Positions 60,993 to 64,000 of a DNA stretch of 64,000 nt are shown here, piece by piece (positions within the stretch are counted from its first letter, which is position 1; the number at the start of each line of letters is the position of its first letter). The DNA comes from Miscanthus floridulus. Lineage: Eukaryota; Streptophyta; Magnoliopsida; Poales; Poaceae. Made by a program: the position numbers and the translations under genes. A model generated the notes under the pieces. The model was not told the DNA's origin, did not search any database, and saw nothing but the letters and a program-made list of their open reading frames with translations. The DNA lies in contig NC_089588.1 of the NCBI RefSeq assembly GCF_019320115.1, positions 116,532,123 to 116,596,122 on the forward strand. The letters are read 5' to 3'.

Positions 60993-61513
60993 ATGACAAC
61001 TGGTACCGCATCCTCGGCCTCTCGTTCGGTTGTGAAACGACTAAGGCCAGAACTCCCTCTCATTATCTGCTGCAAGTGTAAGCAGAAGATTGTGACGGAG
61101 TACCGAGTCAAGAGACAGGGACCCAACAAGGGTCGTGTTTTCTATATGTGCCCGGATCGTGATGTGAGTTTCTTACGCATTTGATTATTATGGCTAATTG
61201 ACCTGCTTTTCTTGAATATTTTTGACTAAATATTTTTTGGCTTTAATTTCAGTGGGAGGGCAATGGATGCGATGGTTGGTACTGGGAGGAAGATTATGCT
61301 ACATACATGCAGAATTCGGGTGCGCTTGAGGTAGCGGCTGCTGATGATGAGGTAGTGAGCCAGCAGGAGAAGCTTATTGATATTCAACAGAAGAATGATT
61401 TGTCTGTTTTAGTTGCGTACGATCACGAAATAATTATGTTACTAAAGTGCATTGGAGTTTTAGTTTGTTTAGTGATAGTTGGGATTGCTTACGTTGTAGC
61501 CAGGCTTAGTTAA
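60993..61513 (+). CDS. GRF zinc-finger protein with C-terminal membrane helix, intact copy
   Basis: Two exons, 60993-61163 and 61253-61513 (GAT/GTGAGT donor, TTTCAG acceptor), give 143 codons and a TAA. The N-terminal part is basic and Ser-rich. The GRF-type zinc finger follows, with CKCKQK, FYMCPDRD and NGCDGWYWEEDY providing the conserved cysteines and the aromatic core. Then comes a Gln/acidic helix (VVSQQEKLIDIQQKND) and a single membrane-spanning segment (LLKCIGVLVCLVIVGIAYVV) at the C-terminus. GRF fingers bind nucleic acid in other proteins. A tail-anchored finger protein of this kind has no role I can name. It lies 90 bp upstream of TNP2 on the same strand and is open although TNP2 beside it is dead. 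Confidence 0.75.
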
Positions 61514-61602
61514 TTAATCAACCATGTGTGTGTCATCTATGTTGTGTAATAAAATACTTAATTATGTTCAAGGTTTTCATAATTTGTCGTGTAATGCAGA
61601 TT

Positions 61603-64000
61603 ATGTCACGCCATTGGATGTACAATACCGATCACCGCTCCCAAGACTTTATTGAGGGCGTGCACTATTTCTTAGGTGTGGCCGAGGCAAATAAGCGGGA
61701 TGGTTTCATGTGCTGTCCATGTGCCATATGTAAGAATTTAAAGGAATATTCAAGCTCAATGAGTCTTCATTCACATTTGCTTAAGTCAGGTTTCATGTCA
61801 AACTATATATGTTGGACTAAGCATGGAGAAAGCGGGGTCATGATGGAAGAAGGTGAAGGAGAAGATTTAGACATTGATGACATTATTGCTCAGTATGGTG
61901 CCTTTGATGATACTACAATGGGGAGAGATGAAGAAGAGGTAGCGGCAGAAGATGATCTCGGTGATGCTCTTGGCGATGCCATTCGTGATGCACAACAAGA
62001 ATGCAAAAGTGAAAAAGAGAAAGTTAAGTTCGAGCGCATGCTTAAGGATCATAGGAAGTTGCTATACCCGATGGCCGAAGAGGGGCAAAAAAAGCTAGGT
62101 ATAACACTGGAATTGCTACAGTGGAAGGCAAAGAATGGTGTATCCGACAAGGCATTTAGGAATTTATTGAACCTCATAAAGAAGATGCTTTCGAAGCCAA
62201 ATGAATTGCCCACCACTACGTACGAAGCAAAAAAGGTTGTCTGCCCTTTGGGATTAAAAATCTAGAAGATACATGCATGTCCTAATGACTGCATCCTCTA
62301 CCATGACAATGAATACAAGAATTTGGATGAATGCCTGGTATGTAAAGCAGCGCGGTATAAGATCAGGCGCGATGATCCTAGTGACGTCGAGGGTGAACAA
62401 AGTCCTAGAAAGAAAATCCCTGCCAATGTTATGTGGTATGCTCATATAATACCACGCTTAAAACGTTTGTTCAGAAATAAAGACCATGCAAAGTTGTTGC
62501 GGTGGCATAAAGAAGACCGTAAGGTAGACAATATGCTGAGACACCCAGCTGATGGGTCCCAGTGAAGAGCAATAGACAGGGAATTTCCAGAGTTTGCAAA
62601 TGAGGCTAGAAACTTAAGGTTCGCCTTAAGTACAGATGGTATGAATCCTTTTGGGGAGCAGAGCACTAGTCATAGCACTTGGCCAGTTACTCTATGTATC
62701 TACAACCTTCCTCCATGGTTATGCATGAAGCGGAAGTTCATTATGATGCCGATCCTCATCCAAGGTCTGAGGCAATCTGGCAACGACATTGATGTCTATC
62801 TGAAGCCATTAGTTGAAGAACTTCTAGTTTTATGGAACAAACCAGGTGTACGTGTCTGGGATGAGTACAAACAAGAACACTTTGACCTACGAGCAATGTT
62901 GTTCGTAACAACCAATGATTGGCCTGCTTTAAGTAATCTTTCAGGTCAGACAAACAAAGGATATAATGCATGCACACATTGTTTTGATGACCTTGACAGT
63001 ATATATTTGAAAAGATGTCAAAAGGTCATGTACCTTGGCCATCGTCGATTCCTTCCTTTGAATCACCAAGTAATAAAGAAAGGTAAGCATTTTAAAGGTA
63101 AGCCAGACCACCGAAAGAAGCCTCATAACCGAATCGGGGAAGATGTACTCGCAATGGTCAAGGATGTGAAAGTAGTATTTGGAAAGGGACGAATCTGTTC
63201 CCAAAGATGCTAAGGGACACGCACACATGTGGAAGAAGTCCATCTTTTGGGAGCTACCCTATTGGCAAGTCCTAGAGGTCCGCAACGCAATCGACGTGAT
63301 GCACCAGACAAAGAATCTTTGTGTGAACCTGTTAGGATTCATGGGTGTGTACGGGAAGCCAAAAGATTCACTTGAAGCATGCTAGGACTTGCAGGGCATG
63401 AAAGAACGAGACAACCTTCATCCAGAGAAGATATAGATGATGGACGTCACTACTTAAGTCCTGCTAGCTACACGCTTAGCAAAGAAGAGAGGGACAGCAT
63501 GTTCGAATGTCTAAGCAGCATCAAGGTGTCATCGGGATTCTCCTCCAATATAAAGGGTATAATAAATGTGCCAGAGAAGAAATTCCTAAACTTAAAGTCC
63601 CACGACTGCCACGTGCTTATGACGCAATTGCTTCCAGTTGCTTTAAGAGGAATTCTACCTCCGCATGTACGTCTAGCCACCGTGAAGCTATGTGCATTCC
63701 TCAATGCAATTTCTCAGAAGGCAATCAATCCAGTGGAACTAGCTACTCTACAGAATGATGTGGTTCAATGTCTTGTCAGCTTTGAGTTGGTGTTCCCTCC
63801 ATCCTTCTTTCATATCATGACACACCTCCTAGTTCATTTGGTGAAGGAGATTAGTATTCTTGGACCTGTGTTCTTACATAACATGTTCCCCTTCGAGAGG
63901 TTTATGGGAGTCTTGAAGAAATATGTGAAAGTCCATTCTAAGCCTGAAGGAAGCATTGCCCAGGGCTATGGAACAGAGGAGGTCATTGAGTTCTGTGTTG
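61603..64000 (+). pseudogene. TNP2-type transposase, second copy, broken and cut by window end
   Basis: ATG 61603 follows an acceptor (aatgcag). The same domains as in 46396-49754 are present up to the DUF4218-type region (MFPFERFMGVLKKYVK near 63890). Breaks: TAG at 62263-62265, TGA at 62563-62565, loss of 8 bases near 63190 with frame change, TAG at about 63383, and a two-base insertion near 63431. None of these breaks is shared with the other copy at the codons I compared, so each copy died on its own. Confidence 0.88.

Larger units (their letters stand above)
60084..64000 (+). mobile_element. second copy of the GRF/TNP2 CACTA, opposite orientation, incomplete
   Basis: From 60084 to the window end, the sequence is a close copy of 47340-51180 read in the other direction: palindromic modules, GRF gene, TNP2. 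The left terminal repeat falls in the gap and the rest leaves the window. The copies look well above 90% alike by eye. Confidence 0.88.

Overview
This is a eukaryotic, grass-type (Poaceae, probably panicoid) nuclear window. Support comes from intron-containing genes with GT-AG junctions, nested CACTA, Ty3/Gypsy, LINE, hAT-like and Mutator-like elements of kinds typical of grasses, and a plant MHX-type cation/proton exchanger gene. The species cannot be told from the sequence. A run of exactly 100 N (59984-60083) shows this is a draft assembly, so the order across that point is not certain. Apart from one clear host gene, MHX (53144-56070, minus strand, 8 coding exons, open for 534 codons), almost everything is transposon or broken gene.

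Layout, left. 1-888 is the 3' end of a Ty3/Gypsy element whose LTR (424-888) sits inside a decayed minus-strand LINE (889-4567). The LINE is also split by a complete CACTA transposon (4568-11311, 3-bp target duplication CAC on both sides). That CACTA carries pieces of at least two host genes (a Pollen Ole e 1-like first exon with its TATA box, and two exons of what looks like an SLX9-like gene) beside a truncated TNP2 transposase. Then follow a hAT-like miniature element (12096-12792), a dispersed repeat, a two-exon remnant of a GDSL esterase (14257-15609), several MITEs and a small non-autonomous CACTA (16714-17332).

Layout, middle. 18030-19959 and 32173-32504 are two halves of a decayed minus-strand Gypsy pol gene, cut in its reverse-transcriptase catalytic box by a full-length plus-strand Gypsy with about 3-kb LTRs (19960-32172), an extra ORF before gag, and gag-pol with a C-terminal chromodomain. 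A second, related LTR with its primer site (32505-36650) follows, then a minus-strand Ulp1-like cysteine protease pseudogene (37426-38907). 39371-51880 is a 12.5-kb CACTA-type region with three minus-strand genes: a GRF zinc-finger/membrane protein, TNP2, and a second protein ending in a Ulp1-like protease domain.

Layout, right. The MHX gene is followed upstream by a MITE and a complete Pack-MULE (57136-59259, about 475-bp terminal inverted repeats, perfect 10-bp target duplication) carrying a receptor-kinase-like gene piece. After the gap, a second copy of the GRF/TNP2 CACTA (60084-64000) runs in the opposite orientation and leaves the window. MHX therefore lies between two inverted copies of one CACTA family.

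A theme across the elements is how they died: most in-frame stops are TAG where the coding frame expects CAG or TGG, with several TGA where CGA is expected. This is the pattern expected from deamination of methylated CHG and CG cytosines. Comparing the two CACTA copies shows it directly at three codons.
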